From: Planctomycetota bacterium
GTDB taxonomy: Bacteria > Planctomycetota > Brocadiia > Brocadiales > Brocadiaceae
DNA length: 28,254 nt
NCBI GenBank assembly: GCA_023261465.1
Contig: JAHFOW010000006.1
Coordinates: forward strand, 1 to 28,254
Direction of reading: 5' to 3'
Shown: one piece after another, positions 14,936-24,300 of the stretch
Layout of the letters: each line of letters starts with the position of its first letter
How positions within the stretch are numbered: position 1 is the stretch's first letter
Position numbers and translations under genes: made by a program
The notes under the pieces: model-generated
Database searches by the model: none
What the model saw: the letters and a program-made list of their open reading frames with translations, nothing else
What the model was told of the DNA's origin: nothing

Positions 14936-17554
14936 TTATGTTCCTCTTCCACAACATTGCTTGAATTTTTTACCACTACCGCATATGCAGGGCTGATTTC
15001 TCCCCACCTTGATGCCGACTTTAATGGGTTCAGGTTTTTTTTCTGCTTGCTCTTCAGTATTCACATTTGTAGTCTGTGCGCTCACTGCCGCCGGAGATTC
15101 ATGTATGGTGACTAATCCCGATACTTCCTGATGGACGTAGTGGTCGGGATGAAATACTTCCTTTCTCTCCGATTCCTTTATAGGCTGTAATTTAAATACG
15201 AGATCGCTTACTTCATCCCTGATCGAAAGGTTCATACTTTCAAACATGGCCAGCGCCTCTCTTCTATATTCGATCTTGGGGTCTAACTGGGCGTAGCCAC
15301 GAAGACCGATACCTGACCTCAAATGGTCCATTGCGTAGAGGTGATCTTTCCATTTTATGTCGATCTTTTCCAGTAAAAGTATCTGGGCAATCGTTTCCAT
15401 ATCCACCCTGCCAACGGTATTTTCTTTTACCTCGTAAGCCTCCATCGCCTTTTTAATCAAATACTCTTCCACATTTTTCGGTGTTTTTTCCTCAACTTTG
15501 TTTAAATCGGCTTCCAGGCCAAACTTCAGCTTAAACCATGCAGTGAGATCGAATTGGTTATTTTCTTCCTCAATACCCTTTTTAACATTATAAGCAAAAT
15601 GTACCATTTCCTGGATACTGTCTTCGATCATTCGTGCGATGTATTCACGGAGATTTTTCCCTTCCAATACATTTTGCCGCATACCGTAAATAGTTTTCCT
15701 CTGTTCGTCCATGACTTCGTCATATTCGAGCAGATGCTTTCTGATTTCAAAGTTGTGTTCCTCTACTTTTTTTTGCGCTCTTTCGATGGATTTTGTGACC
15801 ATGGAGTGCTCAATGGCCATGCCTTCTTCCATGCCGAACATCTTCAAAAGTGAACTAACACGTTCAGAGGCAAAAATCCTCATTAAATCGTCCTGGAGCG
15901 ATACATAGAAGCGTGATGAACCGGGGTCTCCCTGGCGTCCCGCACGGCCACGAAGCTGGTTGTCAATTCGCCTTGCCTCATGCCTTTCAGTGCCAATAAT
16001 GTGGAGACCTCCAAGTGTTGCCACGCCTTCGCCAAGGACGATATCTGTGCCACGTCCTGCCATATTGGTTGCAATGGTAACGTTTCCATGCTGACCAGCC
16101 TTTGCGACGATATGAGCTTCCCGTTCATGATGTTTGGCGTTTAAGACCTCATGTTCAATACCTGATCTCATCAGCAATTCATGGATCAACTCGGATTTTT
16201 CAATAGATACCGTTCCAACCAGCACAGGTCTGCCTTGTTTGTGCACTTCCGCAATTTCCTGAATAATGGCATTAAACTTTTCTTTTTCCGTTCGATAAAC
16301 CCGGTCGGGGAAATTAGTACGATGCATGGGCTTATTGGTGGGTATTGAAGCGACTTCAAGTTTATATATCTTATCAAACTCTGCGGCCTCTGTCATTGCC
16401 GTACCGGTCATTCCGGCAAGTTTTTTGTACAATCTGTAGAAATTCTGGAGGGTAATGGTAGCAAGGGTTTGATTTTCTTCTTTAATGCGCTGATGTTCTT
16501 TTGCCTGTACGGCCTGATGCAATCCGTCACTCCACACACGGCCTTCCATTAAACGGCCGGTAAATTCATCTACAATAATTACCTCGCCGTTTTTGACAAT
16601 ATAATCCCTATCGTTTTTAAAGAGAAAATGGGCACGGAGCGCCTGTTCTATATAATGCGGCCATTCCATATTGGTGCCGGTGTAGATACTGTCTACGTTT
16701 AGTTGTTTTTCGACCTCTTCGATACCTTCTTCGTGCAGGTGCACCGACCGTTCTTTTTCTTTTATCTCGAAATGTTTTTCCGGCTTTAAACGTCTGGCAA
16801 TCTTATCGGCGATGTAATACTTTTCTGTAGATTCTTCAGAAGGACCTGAAATAATAAGCGGGGTACGTGCCTCGTCAATCAATATGCTATCAACCTCATC
16901 AACGATAGCATAATTGAGACCCCTGCTGATTTGAACCTGCTCTTCCACCCGGACCCTCATATTGTCCCGAAGGTAATCGAAGCCGAATTCGTTATTTGTT
17001 CCGTAGGTAATATCACATAAATAAGCGTCTTTCTTCTCTTCGTAACCCTGGTTTGCCTGAATAGTCCCGGCTTTTAAACCCAGGAATTCAAAGAGGGGCG
17101 ACATCCAGTCTCTGTCGCGTTTTGCCAGATAATCATTTACGGTAACCACATGAACGCCTTTTCCCGATAGTGCGTTTAAATATGCAGGTAGAGTGGCAAC
17201 GAGGGTTTTTCCTTCACCCGTTGTCATTTCGGCGATCTTTCCCTGATGTAAAACGATACCACCGATGAGCTGAACATCGAAATGCCTCATGGTTCGGTTG
17301 GGACTATCTGGATTTGGGGCAAGCAGAATTCTTCGGCTCGCTTCTCTTACTGTGGCAAACGCTTCTGGCAAAAGATCATCGAGGGTTTCTCCTTGTGTAA
17401 ATCTTTCTTTAAATTCATCCGTTTTTTGACGGACTTCCGTGTCGGTAAGCGCCACCATCTTTGGTTCGAGGGAATTTATATGATCTACAATAGGTTTGAT
17501 TTTTTTTAAATATCTATCGTTGGATGTTCCAAATATTTTGGTTATCAGGCTCAT
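14936..17554 (-). CDS. secA: Protein translocase ATPase SecA
   Basis: SecA drives preproteins through SecYEG. At 872 residues it is complete. Walker A is TTGEGKT (residues 111-117), Walker B VDEVDS (218-223), with TYGTNNEFGFDYLRDNM (183-199), MTGTA (near 386) and the arginine-finger helicase motif QLRGRAGRQGDPG later. The C-terminus has the zinc-binding SEC-C tail (CICGSGKKFKQCCG) that contacts SecB or ribosomes. A gap of 63 bases separates it from waaA. A plausible minus-strand promoter lies at 17659-17687. Confidence 0.98.
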   Translation of the reverse strand: MSLITKIFGTSNDRYLKKIKPIVDHINSLEPKMVALTDTEVRQKTDEFKERFTQGETLDDLLPEAFATVREASRRILLAPNPDSPNRTMRHFDVQLIGGIVLHQGKIAEMTTGEGKTLVATLPAYLNALSGKGVHVVTVNDYLAKRDRDWMSPLFEFLGLKAGTIQANQGYEEKKDAYLCDITYGTNNEFGFDYLRDNMRVRVEEQVQISRGLNYAIVDEVDSILIDEARTPLIISGPSEESTEKYYIADKIARRLKPEKHFEIKEKERSVHLHEEGIEEVEKQLNVDSIYTGTNMEWPHYIEQALRAHFLFKNDRDYIVKNGEVIIVDEFTGRLMEGRVWSDGLHQAVQAKEHQRIKEENQTLATITLQNFYRLYKKLAGMTGTAMTEAAEFDKIYKLEVASIPTNKPMHRTNFPDRVYRTEKEKFNAIIQEIAEVHKQGRPVLVGTVSIEKSELIHELLMRSGIEHEVLNAKHHEREAHIVAKAGQHGNVTIATNMAGRGTDIVLGEGVATLGGLHIIGTERHEARRIDNQLRGRAGRQGDPGSSRFYVSLQDDLMRIFASERVSSLLKMFGMEEGMAIEHSMVTKSIERAQKKVEEHNFEIRKHLLEYDEVMDEQRKTIYGMRQNVLEGKNLREYIARMIEDSIQEMVHFAYNVKKGIEEENNQFDLTAWFKLKFGLEADLNKVEEKTPKNVEEYLIKKAMEAYEVKENTVGRVDMETIAQILLLEKIDIKWKDHLYAMDHLRSGIGLRGYAQLDPKIEYRREALAMFESMNLSIRDEVSDLVFKLQPIKESERKEVFHPDHYVHQEVSGLVTIHESPAAVSAQTTNVNTEEQAEKKPEPIKVGIKVGRNQPCICGSGKKFKQCCGRGT

Positions 17555-17658
17555 GGTTTAGTATCGCAAAACAGGTTTATTGAATAATCGTTTGTTTGCT
17601 CAAATAGAAATAATCGAATCAGTTAGGTGTAAATTTCTGAAAATTATATAATCTTATA

Positions 17659-17687
17659 ATTTAAGCAAATATAGACATATATGTCAA
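17659..17687 (-). promoter_or_regulatory. Candidate secA promoter with palindrome over the -35 box
   Basis: On the minus strand TTGACA (17682-17687) is followed after 17 bases by TTAAAT (17659-17664). The perfect 12-bp palindrome GACATATATGTC (17674-17685) overlaps the -35 box, a position suited to a repressor. The start point would be about 100 bases upstream of secA. The -10 box is weak, so confidence is moderate. Confidence 0.5.
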
Positions 17688-17712
17688 GGTAATGTTCATG
17701 AAAAGATTGATT

Positions 17713-17760
17713 TAAAAAAATAAGGCTGTTGAATTTTGAAGTCCAACAGCCTTTATTTAT
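17713..17760 (-). terminator. Rho-independent terminator after fhs
   Basis: GGCTGTTG (17724-17731) pairs with CAACAGCC (17744-17751), extended by AAA/TTT pairs and with a 12-base loop. On the minus strand the stem is followed by TTATTTTTTT. It lies about 35 bases past the fhs stop and ends that transcript before the secA promoter. Confidence 0.85.
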
Positions 17761-17793
17761 GAAAGGTAGCTTCTGTGTTTATGAAGTCGGTGA

Positions 17794-19557
17794 TTAGAAA
17801 ACTCCCTTTACCTTTCCTGTATTCACATCAACATCCACACGGCGGAATGCAGGGTCAGAGCTTGTGCCAGGCATGAGTTTAATATCTCCCGCCATAGGCA
17901 CTACAAATCCCGCTCCTTTGAAAACCAGTATATCCCTGATACGCAATCTCCAGCCCTTTGGAGCCCCTTTTAATTGTGGGTTATCCGTGATAGAGAGATG
18001 TGTTTTAACCATGCACGTGCCCATTTTTGAAATATCAGGGTCGTTTTCCAATGTCTTAACCTTTGTTAGCGCCTCTGGAGTAAAATCAACGCCGTCTGCG
18101 CCATATACTTGCTCCGCAATCATCTCTATACGTGTCCTTAAAGGGACGTTTAATTCGTAAAGGAATTTAAAATTATTAGGTTGGTTGCATGCATCAATTA
18201 CTGCATCTGCCAGCTCCAGGGCGCCATCTCCCCCTTTGAGCCAGTGCTGGGACAGAGCAACGCGTGCCCCTGCTTTTTCAGCCAGCCTGCGGATCGTTTT
18301 AACCTCGGCGTCTGTATCTGTGTAAAAATGATTAATACAAACTACGGGGTTAATTCCAGCTTTCTTTACGGTATTAATATGGTGGACGAGATTTTCCACA
18401 CCTTTCTCTACCCATCCCACGTTTTCTTCTTTATAGCACGGGTCTAATGGCCTTCCAGGTACCGGAATTGGAGCGCCTCCGTGACATTTCAGGGCGCGGA
18501 CAGTGGTAACAACTACAGCTGCATTGGGGCGGTGTCCGGAGTAACGGCATTTTAAGTTCCAGAATTTCTCAAATCCGATATCTGCTCCGAATCCTGATTC
18601 AGTTACAACATAATCACCCAGCTTCAATGCGATCCTATCCGCGATAATCGATGACTGGCCAATGGCAATATTGGCAAAAGGCCCCGCATGAACTAATACT
18701 GGTTGTCCCTCAATGGTTTGCATGAGATTCGGATTAATTGCTTCCACCATCCACGCGGTCATAGCGCCAGCCACTTCAAGGTCGGTTGTCGTTACTGGTT
18801 TGCCTTTTTTGTCGTAGGCTACAACCATCCGGCCTATCCGTTCTCTCATATCTTTTAAATCTTTGGCTACTGCAAGGATTGCCATGAGTTCAGAGGATAC
18901 TGCTATTGCAAAGCCGGACTCCATCATAAAACCATCCATCCTGCTTCCGATGCCGATGATTATTTTTCTGAGTGCCTGGGCGCAAAAGTCGATAATCCAC
19001 TTAATTTCTATTCTATCGGTATCAATATCAAGACGTTTGAGATTCCTTTTGGCAAGCTCTTCGTCGTTGTAGTTAAATTCGTGTTGAATTCTGGAGGTAA
19101 GGGCGACCATGGCCAGATTATGGGCATTCATAATAGCATTGATGTCACCGGTTAATCCAAGAGAGAATGGGGTTAATGGAATACATTGTGAAAGCCCACC
19201 GCCTGCAGCGGACCCTTTGATGTTCATCGTTGGCCCCCCTGATGGCTGACGAATGGTGCCAATAACTTTTTTACCTCTTTTTCCTAACCCCTGAACTATT
19301 CCTATGGTAGTGGTGGACTTTCCTTCACCCAGAGGTGTAGGAGTTATTGCGGTTACATCAATGAACTTTCCATCAGGCTTTTTTTCTACCCGTTTTAAAA
19401 CCTTGTTGAAATCAACTTTTGCCACGTAATGTCCATGGGGAAGTAATTCTTCTTTTTGGAGGCCTAATTGTTCGGCCAGTTGATACACCGTTTTCATTCG
19501 GGTTTCAGAGTCTTCCGCTATTTCCCAATCCGCATGCTTGGTGGGATCCAATGCCAT
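17794..19557 (-). CDS. fhs: Formate--tetrahydrofolate ligase
   Basis: This cytoplasmic enzyme makes 10-formyltetrahydrofolate from formate, THF and ATP. It is the formate-fixing step of the methyl branch of the Wood-Ljungdahl pathway and a general one-carbon entry point. The ATP loop reads TPTPLGEGKSTT (residues ~71-82), followed by RQPSGGPTMNIKGSAAGGG (~103-121), LTGDINAI and HNLAM (~134-148) and a C-terminal GTSSDPAF segment. It has 587 residues, slightly longer than the usual ~555-560. An excellent AAGGAGG ribosome binding site precedes the ATG. It has its own terminator and so looks like a single-gene transcript. Confidence 0.96.
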   Translation of the reverse strand: MALDPTKHADWEIAEDSETRMKTVYQLAEQLGLQKEELLPHGHYVAKVDFNKVLKRVEKKPDGKFIDVTAITPTPLGEGKSTTTIGIVQGLGKRGKKVIGTIRQPSGGPTMNIKGSAAGGGLSQCIPLTPFSLGLTGDINAIMNAHNLAMVALTSRIQHEFNYNDEELAKRNLKRLDIDTDRIEIKWIIDFCAQALRKIIIGIGSRMDGFMMESGFAIAVSSELMAILAVAKDLKDMRERIGRMVVAYDKKGKPVTTTDLEVAGAMTAWMVEAINPNLMQTIEGQPVLVHAGPFANIAIGQSSIIADRIALKLGDYVVTESGFGADIGFEKFWNLKCRYSGHRPNAAVVVTTVRALKCHGGAPIPVPGRPLDPCYKEENVGWVEKGVENLVHHINTVKKAGINPVVCINHFYTDTDAEVKTIRRLAEKAGARVALSQHWLKGGDGALELADAVIDACNQPNNFKFLYELNVPLRTRIEMIAEQVYGADGVDFTPEALTKVKTLENDPDISKMGTCMVKTHLSITDNPQLKGAPKGWRLRIRDILVFKGAGFVVPMAGDIKLMPGTSSDPAFRRVDVDVNTGKVKGVF

Positions 19558-19767
19558 TGTTTTTCCTCCTTGAATTGTGATTATATTAAAATTAAATCCA
19601 TAGGCCTTATGTGAAAATTACTCCTTGCCATAAGCTCAAATTAAGACAGGTCTATAGATATCTGTCTTCAGATACATAAAATTTAAGCAATTTTAGTAAT
19701 TAAATAAGTAAAATCAAGAAAAATCATGATAATTATTGAAGTGCTGGTGAAATATTAAAGATTTTTA

Positions 19768-19795
19768 TTGACAAACGTCTATGCAAATATAAAAT
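19768..19795 (+). promoter_or_regulatory. Candidate promoter for the porin transcript
   Basis: TTGACA (19768-19773) is perfect and is followed after 16 bases by TAAAAT (19790-19795). It faces the porin gene about 460 bases away with no other annotated gene between. The spacing is one base short of optimal. Confidence 0.5.
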
Positions 19796-19974
19796 GCTGA
19801 CTTGATAGAGTATTTGCACCAAATCATCCAATCTGTACCAAAAAAACAAACTGAAAGAATATCATAAATCCATGTTTATTGGAAAAACTACTACGTGCAT
19901 ATACCCGGGTTTTGATTAGGATAAATTTATAATATGTTAACCTGTATATAGTTAAAGATATATTTTTTTGTTCA

Positions 19975-20083
19975 CCTTGTGGTTTAGTATAAATAAATTA
20001 TTTATATATACTACAAATACATAACGAGGTATTCTTTTTGCGATGTTTGGTTCTATGCGCCATTGTCAGCTTAAACCACAAGG
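19975..20083 (+). other. Long-range inverted repeat in the porin leader
   Basis: CCTTGTGGTTTA (19975-19986) and TAAACCACAAGG (20072-20083) are perfectly complementary over 12 bases and enclose 85 bases. Pairing can be extended past a one-base bulge. Inside the left side, AGTATAAAT...ATTTATATATACT adds a second possible AT-rich hairpin. The fold could be a structured 5' leader or a small RNA. Confidence 0.5.
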
Positions 20084-20254
20084 GTATTAATCTACAAAAA
20101 CGCTAAAGAGAACTTCCGTAGTTAAAGAGCAAGGAAAGGAGGTATACTTACTATAAAATTTATTTGTCATTGTTTATTTTTTTAAGTTTATGCTGGTTTT
20201 TAATTTTGTAAGTAAGTGTAAATGATAGGTTTTTTGAAAAGGAGGATGTTAATA

Positions 20255-21523
20255 ATGAAGAAATTGTATATTTGGGGGGTAGCTGGATTTTTGGCCTGTA
20301 CCATGGCCAGTTTTACTGCTCCGATTTTTGCAGATGACCAGTCAACCACAGTTGTCCCTACTGGAGGGCAGGCATCTGCCCCTGCGGTAGCCACTGCAGA
20401 AGATGAGGGAAAGTTGGCAAACTTCTTCAAGAGTATTGAATTAGCCGGATTTGTGGATACATATTATAGCTATAATTTTTCCAGACCAAATGACAGAAGG
20501 GGTTCGACGCCAGGTTTTACACGTGATGGTGGATTAAACAAGTGGGTAGATGTCAGGGCTTTTGATAGGGAAGATAATTCATTTACCCTGGATAACGTGG
20601 AAATTTCCGTATTTAAGCCATCAACAGAAAAAGACCCTATTGGTTTTGGGTTTACCACAAATTATGGTGAAATTGCACAGAGACTGACCTTTGTTCGTGA
20701 TAATAGCGGCACCCGTGTGGATGGTGCAGATGGTTCACAGTCATTTACCATTAGTCAGGGTTTTGTTACCTATAAGGTTCCTGTTGGTAAGGGATTAGAT
20801 ATTAAAGTAGGTAAATTTGCCACTTGGATTGGCGCTGAAGTTTGGGAAAGTGTGGATAATCCTAACTTCTCCCGATCTCTTCTCTATCAGAATGCAATCC
20901 CCTTTACTAATACCGGTATATCCATGAGTTATCCACTATTGGATTCTTTAACAACCACCGGATACTTTGTAAACGGTTGGGACACCTTTGTAGACAATAA
21001 TAAAGGGAAGACTGCAGGGTACCAATTTAATTGGAAAGTTTCGCAAAATACCAATGTCATACTTAATGGCAGCCATGGACCTGAGCAGGTAGATAATAAT
21101 ACTGATTATCGCCATTTCTGGGATTTGATTTTCGCAATCAAACCATTTGAGAAAACAAGTTTTAACTTTAATGCCGATTTTGGTACAGAAGCAAATGGTG
21201 CGTTGACCTTAGACAGGAGTAATGGGGTAATCAAACAGCCAGGCCAAAATGGTAAATGGTGGGGTTTCGCAGGTATCATCAATCAAGATATCACCGATTC
21301 TTTAGGTTTTGCGGTAAGGGGTGAATATTTTGATGATAATGATGGTGCAAGGACTGCAGTTAATGGCCTTCAAATTTGGGAGACGACATTTACAACCAAT
21401 ATCAAAATTAGACAAAACCTCCTTGTCAGACCAGAAGTTCGTTACGATAAGGCAGATCAAGGCATATTCAATGGTCATGATGGCGAACTCACAACGGCGG
21501 TTGATTTTGCATACATGTTCTAA
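20255..21523 (+). CDS. Outer-membrane beta-barrel porin (bbp2 / OmpL-like)
   Basis: The protein starts with a clear signal peptide (MKKLYIWGVAGFLACTMASF, cleaved near PIFADD). It then has the features of the putative beta-barrel porin-2 family: ELAGFVDTYYSYNF at the mature start, alternating amphipathic strands throughout, KVGKFATWIGAEVWES, PFTNTGISMSY, NGWDTFVDNNKG, and a last strand ending in aromatic Phe (VDFAYMF) as the barrel assembly signal. It has 422 residues from the ATG at 20255, chosen because GGAGG stands nine bases upstream; an earlier in-frame ATG at 20222 has no ribosome binding site and would spoil the signal peptide. It likely passes small solutes across the outer membrane. 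A strong terminator follows. It stands alone with a long leader, as expected for an abundant protein. Confidence 0.88.
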   Translation: MKKLYIWGVAGFLACTMASFTAPIFADDQSTTVVPTGGQASAPAVATAEDEGKLANFFKSIELAGFVDTYYSYNFSRPNDRRGSTPGFTRDGGLNKWVDVRAFDREDNSFTLDNVEISVFKPSTEKDPIGFGFTTNYGEIAQRLTFVRDNSGTRVDGADGSQSFTISQGFVTYKVPVGKGLDIKVGKFATWIGAEVWESVDNPNFSRSLLYQNAIPFTNTGISMSYPLLDSLTTTGYFVNGWDTFVDNNKGKTAGYQFNWKVSQNTNVILNGSHGPEQVDNNTDYRHFWDLIFAIKPFEKTSFNFNADFGTEANGALTLDRSNGVIKQPGQNGKWWGFAGIINQDITDSLGFAVRGEYFDDNDGARTAVNGLQIWETTFTTNIKIRQNLLVRPEVRYDKADQGIFNGHDGELTTAVDFAYMF

Positions 21524-21578
21524 TGAAGGTATTTCTTAGCAACACAAAGTTTTTCTTTATTTAAAAGGTTGTTTCTTT

Positions 21579-21630
21579 AATCCCCCTATATCCACTCGAA
21601 CAGAGGGTGGTGTAGGGGGATTTGTGTTTT
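21579..21630 (+). terminator. Rho-independent terminator after the porin gene
   Basis: AATCCCCCTA (21579-21588) pairs with TAGGGGGATT (21613-21622), with inner CCAC/GGTGG pairing, followed by TTGTGTTTT. It lies about 55 bases after the porin stop. Confidence 0.85.
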
Positions 21631-21687
21631 ATGATAAAAACAGACATTTTTAATTGTATTTTGGATATCTGAATAAAAATTATTCGC

Positions 21688-21716
21688 TTGACGCAAATCT
21701 TTAAAATTGTTATCTT
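21688..21716 (+). promoter_or_regulatory. Candidate promoter for the beta-propeller protein gene
   Basis: TTGACG (21688-21693) and TATCTT (21711-21716) are 17 bases apart. They stand between the porin terminator and the next plus-strand gene. An alternative TATAAT at 21720-21725 has no good -35 box. Confidence 0.4.
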
Positions 21717-21744
21717 GCCTTATAATAAAGTTGAAGGAAAGATT

Positions 21745-21843
21745 ATGGTTTGTTACATAAAACAAGAACGAAGGAGGAGGCAACTATCCATCATCGGCGG
21801 TTTCGAATATGCGGATCAAGCATATCCAAAAGTAAGTAAATAG
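21745..21843 (+). CDS. Possible 32-residue leader ORF
   Basis: A short frame begins at the ATG at 21745 after a GAAGGAAAG ribosome-binding-like stretch and encodes 32 residues with a very basic patch (ERRRRQ) and no membrane span. It ends 55 bases before the beta-propeller gene, just ahead of a small hairpin (GACAGA...TCTGTC). I do not recognise it; it may be chance within a leader. Confidence 0.25.
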   Translation: MVCYIKQERRRRQLSIIGGFEYADQAYPKVSK

Positions 21844-21898
21844 GCGGACAGAACGTGAGGTCTGTCGAAATATTAATTTAATACGGAAAGGAAATGAA

Positions 21899-24034
21899 AT
21901 GAAAAGAAATAAAAATTACAAACGGCGGAACATAAAAATGGGCTTTCTTATTTCAATGTTGATTGCAGTCCTGTTTACCGTGTCAGTACCTGTGATGGCG
22001 TCTGACTGGCCTATGTTTAGAAATGGCGCATCGAACTCAGGAACTTCAGATGAAACGATATTACTTCCATTGAAAGAACAATGGCATTCAAGTGCGCCAC
22101 TCGTTGAGGAAAATGGGGCGGTTGTCTCAAAGGGTGTCGCTTACATGTTATCCAGGGATGGTACACTATATGCATTCAAGGTTTCTACCGGTGATGCGAT
22201 TCCAGGATTTCCCGTCACAACGGCAGCTACTTTTAGTACTCCGGCAGTAGACGCGGTAAATGGAAAAGTGTACGTTTTGGCGAGCAGTACGCTCTATGCA
22301 TTCAATCTGGATGGAACTTCTGCGTGGACGGCAAGTGTGGGTGCGACAGGAACCAACTATAATCAGAGCCCTGTTATCGATGATGGATTTGTGTATATTA
22401 AGGCAGGAAACAATCTGCAGAAATACAACTCAAGCGGAGTATCGCAGTGGTCTTCCGCAGCCGCTGGCATAAGTACCCAACCTGCAATCATGGGTGATTC
22501 TGTGTATGTTAACTCAGAGGGAGGCCTAATAGAAAAATACGCTAAATCGACTGGAGTTGAGGTTATAGCTGGCGGATTTCCCATTAGTACGGTGGCGAGT
22601 CAATCCTCCATCACAGCCGTGGATGGAAAAATATTCCATAAAGCTGACATGGTTTATGCATATAAGGCAAGCGATGGAAGCCTGATCTGGTCTGCCGCGG
22701 CTGGCGGAAATAGCACGTATTATGATTCACCTGCAGTTGCTAATGGAGTAGTTTACGTGTACGGTTTTTCGGATGAAAAGTTGTATGCGTTCGATGAGAA
22801 TACAGGCGCCACAATGGGGGGATTTCCATCAGTTCCTTTGAGCAATGGTGGAGGCAGAAACTGGAGTTCCCCGGCCGTTGCAGGCGATAAGGTCTTCGTA
22901 GGCGCTGCAACAAGCCAGAAGTTGAAAGTGTTAGGAGCCGCTGGAAGTGCAGATGCGGGAAAGGTGCTGGCTGAACATCTGACCTTTTCTAATGACCCTC
23001 AGGGTTTTGATTTATGTTCGCCTGTTATATCGGACGGTGTAGTTTTTGCAATGCTTGATGGCGGCGGTCTTTACGCCTTCTTTAGTTCAGGTACTGTGTG
23101 GACCGGAGGCGCTGTCAAAATAAATGACGGAGATGAGTGTACAGAATCGCAAACGGTTACCTTAGCGCTTGACAGAGGTTCAAATGACAAAGTTGACCAG
23201 ATGATAATATCGGAGGACCCTCTTTTCACAGGCGCAACGTTTGAAGCCTATGCAACAACAAAACAGTGGACACTTTCTGCTGGATTCGGTATTAAAACTG
23301 TTTATGTCCAGTTTAAGGATACATCAGGATTTCTATCCAATGTATTTAATGATCAAATTGAATATGCAGAAAGTTGTGCTATTTCAGAAAGCATAGATTT
23401 AACGCCTCTTACTGCTAGCAACAAGGTGGGTACGCAACACACGGTCACGGCAAAGGTACACGATAATCAGAGCACCGAAAGCGGCAAGTACAAGCCGATA
23501 GAAGGGATTGAAGTGACCTTTAACATTATATCAGGACCACATGTCGGTTTAACGGGTACCGATACCACAGATTCCAACGGCGAGGCAACATTTACCTATA
23601 CGGGCACAAAAGCAGGCACTGATACCCTCGAGGCAAGTTTTGTGGATAGCGATGATAATACAAAGAAATCAAATCAGGTAACAAAGACATGGGTGAGTGG
23701 CGGATGTAAGGCCAAGTCGATAATAGCTTCTCCGAACCTTCTGAAGATTAAGGCGAGGAAAAGTCGTGATGTGATAATAATAGTAAAAGGAGAAGGTGGC
23801 CATCCGCTTAAAGGCGAGACGGTTAGACCAATAATTAAGGATCGTGATAAAGATTTCGTATTGGTTTCACCCGCACATAATGTAACAGACGAAAAGGGCA
23901 TGGCCAGGTTTACGGTTACATGCTGGAAAGTCGGGTTTAACGAGAGGGCTAATGTATATATCAACTTCAAGACAGATTGTCTGAAGAGGTCTGCTATCCT
24001 TCAGGTAATGCTCGGTGAGATGCCGCCTCCGTAA
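21899..24034 (+). CDS. Exported PQQ-type beta-propeller protein with C-terminal Ig-like domains
   Basis: A basic N-terminus (MKRNKNYKRRNIK) and a hydrophobic stretch to VPVMA (residues 14-34) form a signal peptide. The mature part begins DWPMFRNGASNSGTS, the usual start of PQQ-like propellers, and has repeats of the type TLYAFKVSTGDAIPGFP, TLYAFNLDG, VYAYKASDGSLIWSAA and LYAFDENTGA up to about residue 395. After a linker, residues ~490-600 form a bacterial Ig-like (Big_1) domain (PIEGIEVTFNI, DTTDSNGEATFTYTG). A second Ig-like domain follows to 711. No enzyme residues are evident, so a scaffold or adhesive surface role is likelier than a dehydrogenase. The ribosome binding site is GGAAAGGAA. 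Confidence 0.8.
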   Translation: MKRNKNYKRRNIKMGFLISMLIAVLFTVSVPVMASDWPMFRNGASNSGTSDETILLPLKEQWHSSAPLVEENGAVVSKGVAYMLSRDGTLYAFKVSTGDAIPGFPVTTAATFSTPAVDAVNGKVYVLASSTLYAFNLDGTSAWTASVGATGTNYNQSPVIDDGFVYIKAGNNLQKYNSSGVSQWSSAAAGISTQPAIMGDSVYVNSEGGLIEKYAKSTGVEVIAGGFPISTVASQSSITAVDGKIFHKADMVYAYKASDGSLIWSAAAGGNSTYYDSPAVANGVVYVYGFSDEKLYAFDENTGATMGGFPSVPLSNGGGRNWSSPAVAGDKVFVGAATSQKLKVLGAAGSADAGKVLAEHLTFSNDPQGFDLCSPVISDGVVFAMLDGGGLYAFFSSGTVWTGGAVKINDGDECTESQTVTLALDRGSNDKVDQMIISEDPLFTGATFEAYATTKQWTLSAGFGIKTVYVQFKDTSGFLSNVFNDQIEYAESCAISESIDLTPLTASNKVGTQHTVTAKVHDNQSTESGKYKPIEGIEVTFNIISGPHVGLTGTDTTDSNGEATFTYTGTKAGTDTLEASFVDSDDNTKKSNQVTKTWVSGGCKAKSIIASPNLLKIKARKSRDVIIIVKGEGGHPLKGETVRPIIKDRDKDFVLVSPAHNVTDEKGMARFTVTCWKVGFNERANVYINFKTDCLKRSAILQVMLGEMPPP

Positions 24035-24128
24035 AGGAGCATAATTCAACTATGTTTATAAATTGCGATGGGCAGAAGGAAGTAATCGCTGAATTGTAAA
24101 CTATCTGGATTTTATAAATATTTTCCTT

Positions 24129-24166
24129 AAAAAGGGTGGTATGCCGCAAGGTATACCACCCTTTTT
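24129..24166. terminator. Bidirectional terminator between convergent genes
   Basis: AAAAAGGGTGGTAT (24129-24142) and ATACCACCCTTTTT (24153-24166) form a perfect 14-bp stem with a ten-base loop. The T-run on one strand and A-run on the other let it serve both the propeller gene and the convergent gene ending at 24301. Confidence 0.93.
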
Positions 24167-24300
24167 CGTAATATCTCATCATAGAGATATTAATTAGCGT
24201 CTGAACGAAAACTAGCTTTTTTGTGCCGGGTTCCTTCCCTGGACAATTTCTAATTCTTAAAAATTGTCCCTTTTCAAATTTCTCTTACACCTTATTATTA

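Larger units (their letters stand above)
19558..20254. other. Long divergent intergenic region between fhs and porin gene
   Basis: Nearly 700 AT-rich bases lie between the divergent fhs and porin genes. It holds a plus-strand promoter candidate (19768-19795), a long-range inverted repeat (19975-20083) and an orphan perfect ribosome binding site (AAAGGAGGT, about 20135-20143) with no ATG, GTG or TTG at proper distance. A 22-codon frame starting with TTG at 20038 and ending at 20106 follows a GAGGT and could be a leader peptide, but evidence is weak. If the promoter is right, the porin mRNA has a leader of over 450 bases. Confidence 0.5.

Noticed and set aside
20038..20106. 22-codon leader peptide with TTG start before the porin gene
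   Set aside because: Only a GAGGT at suitable distance supports it; composition is unremarkable and it overlaps the long inverted repeat.
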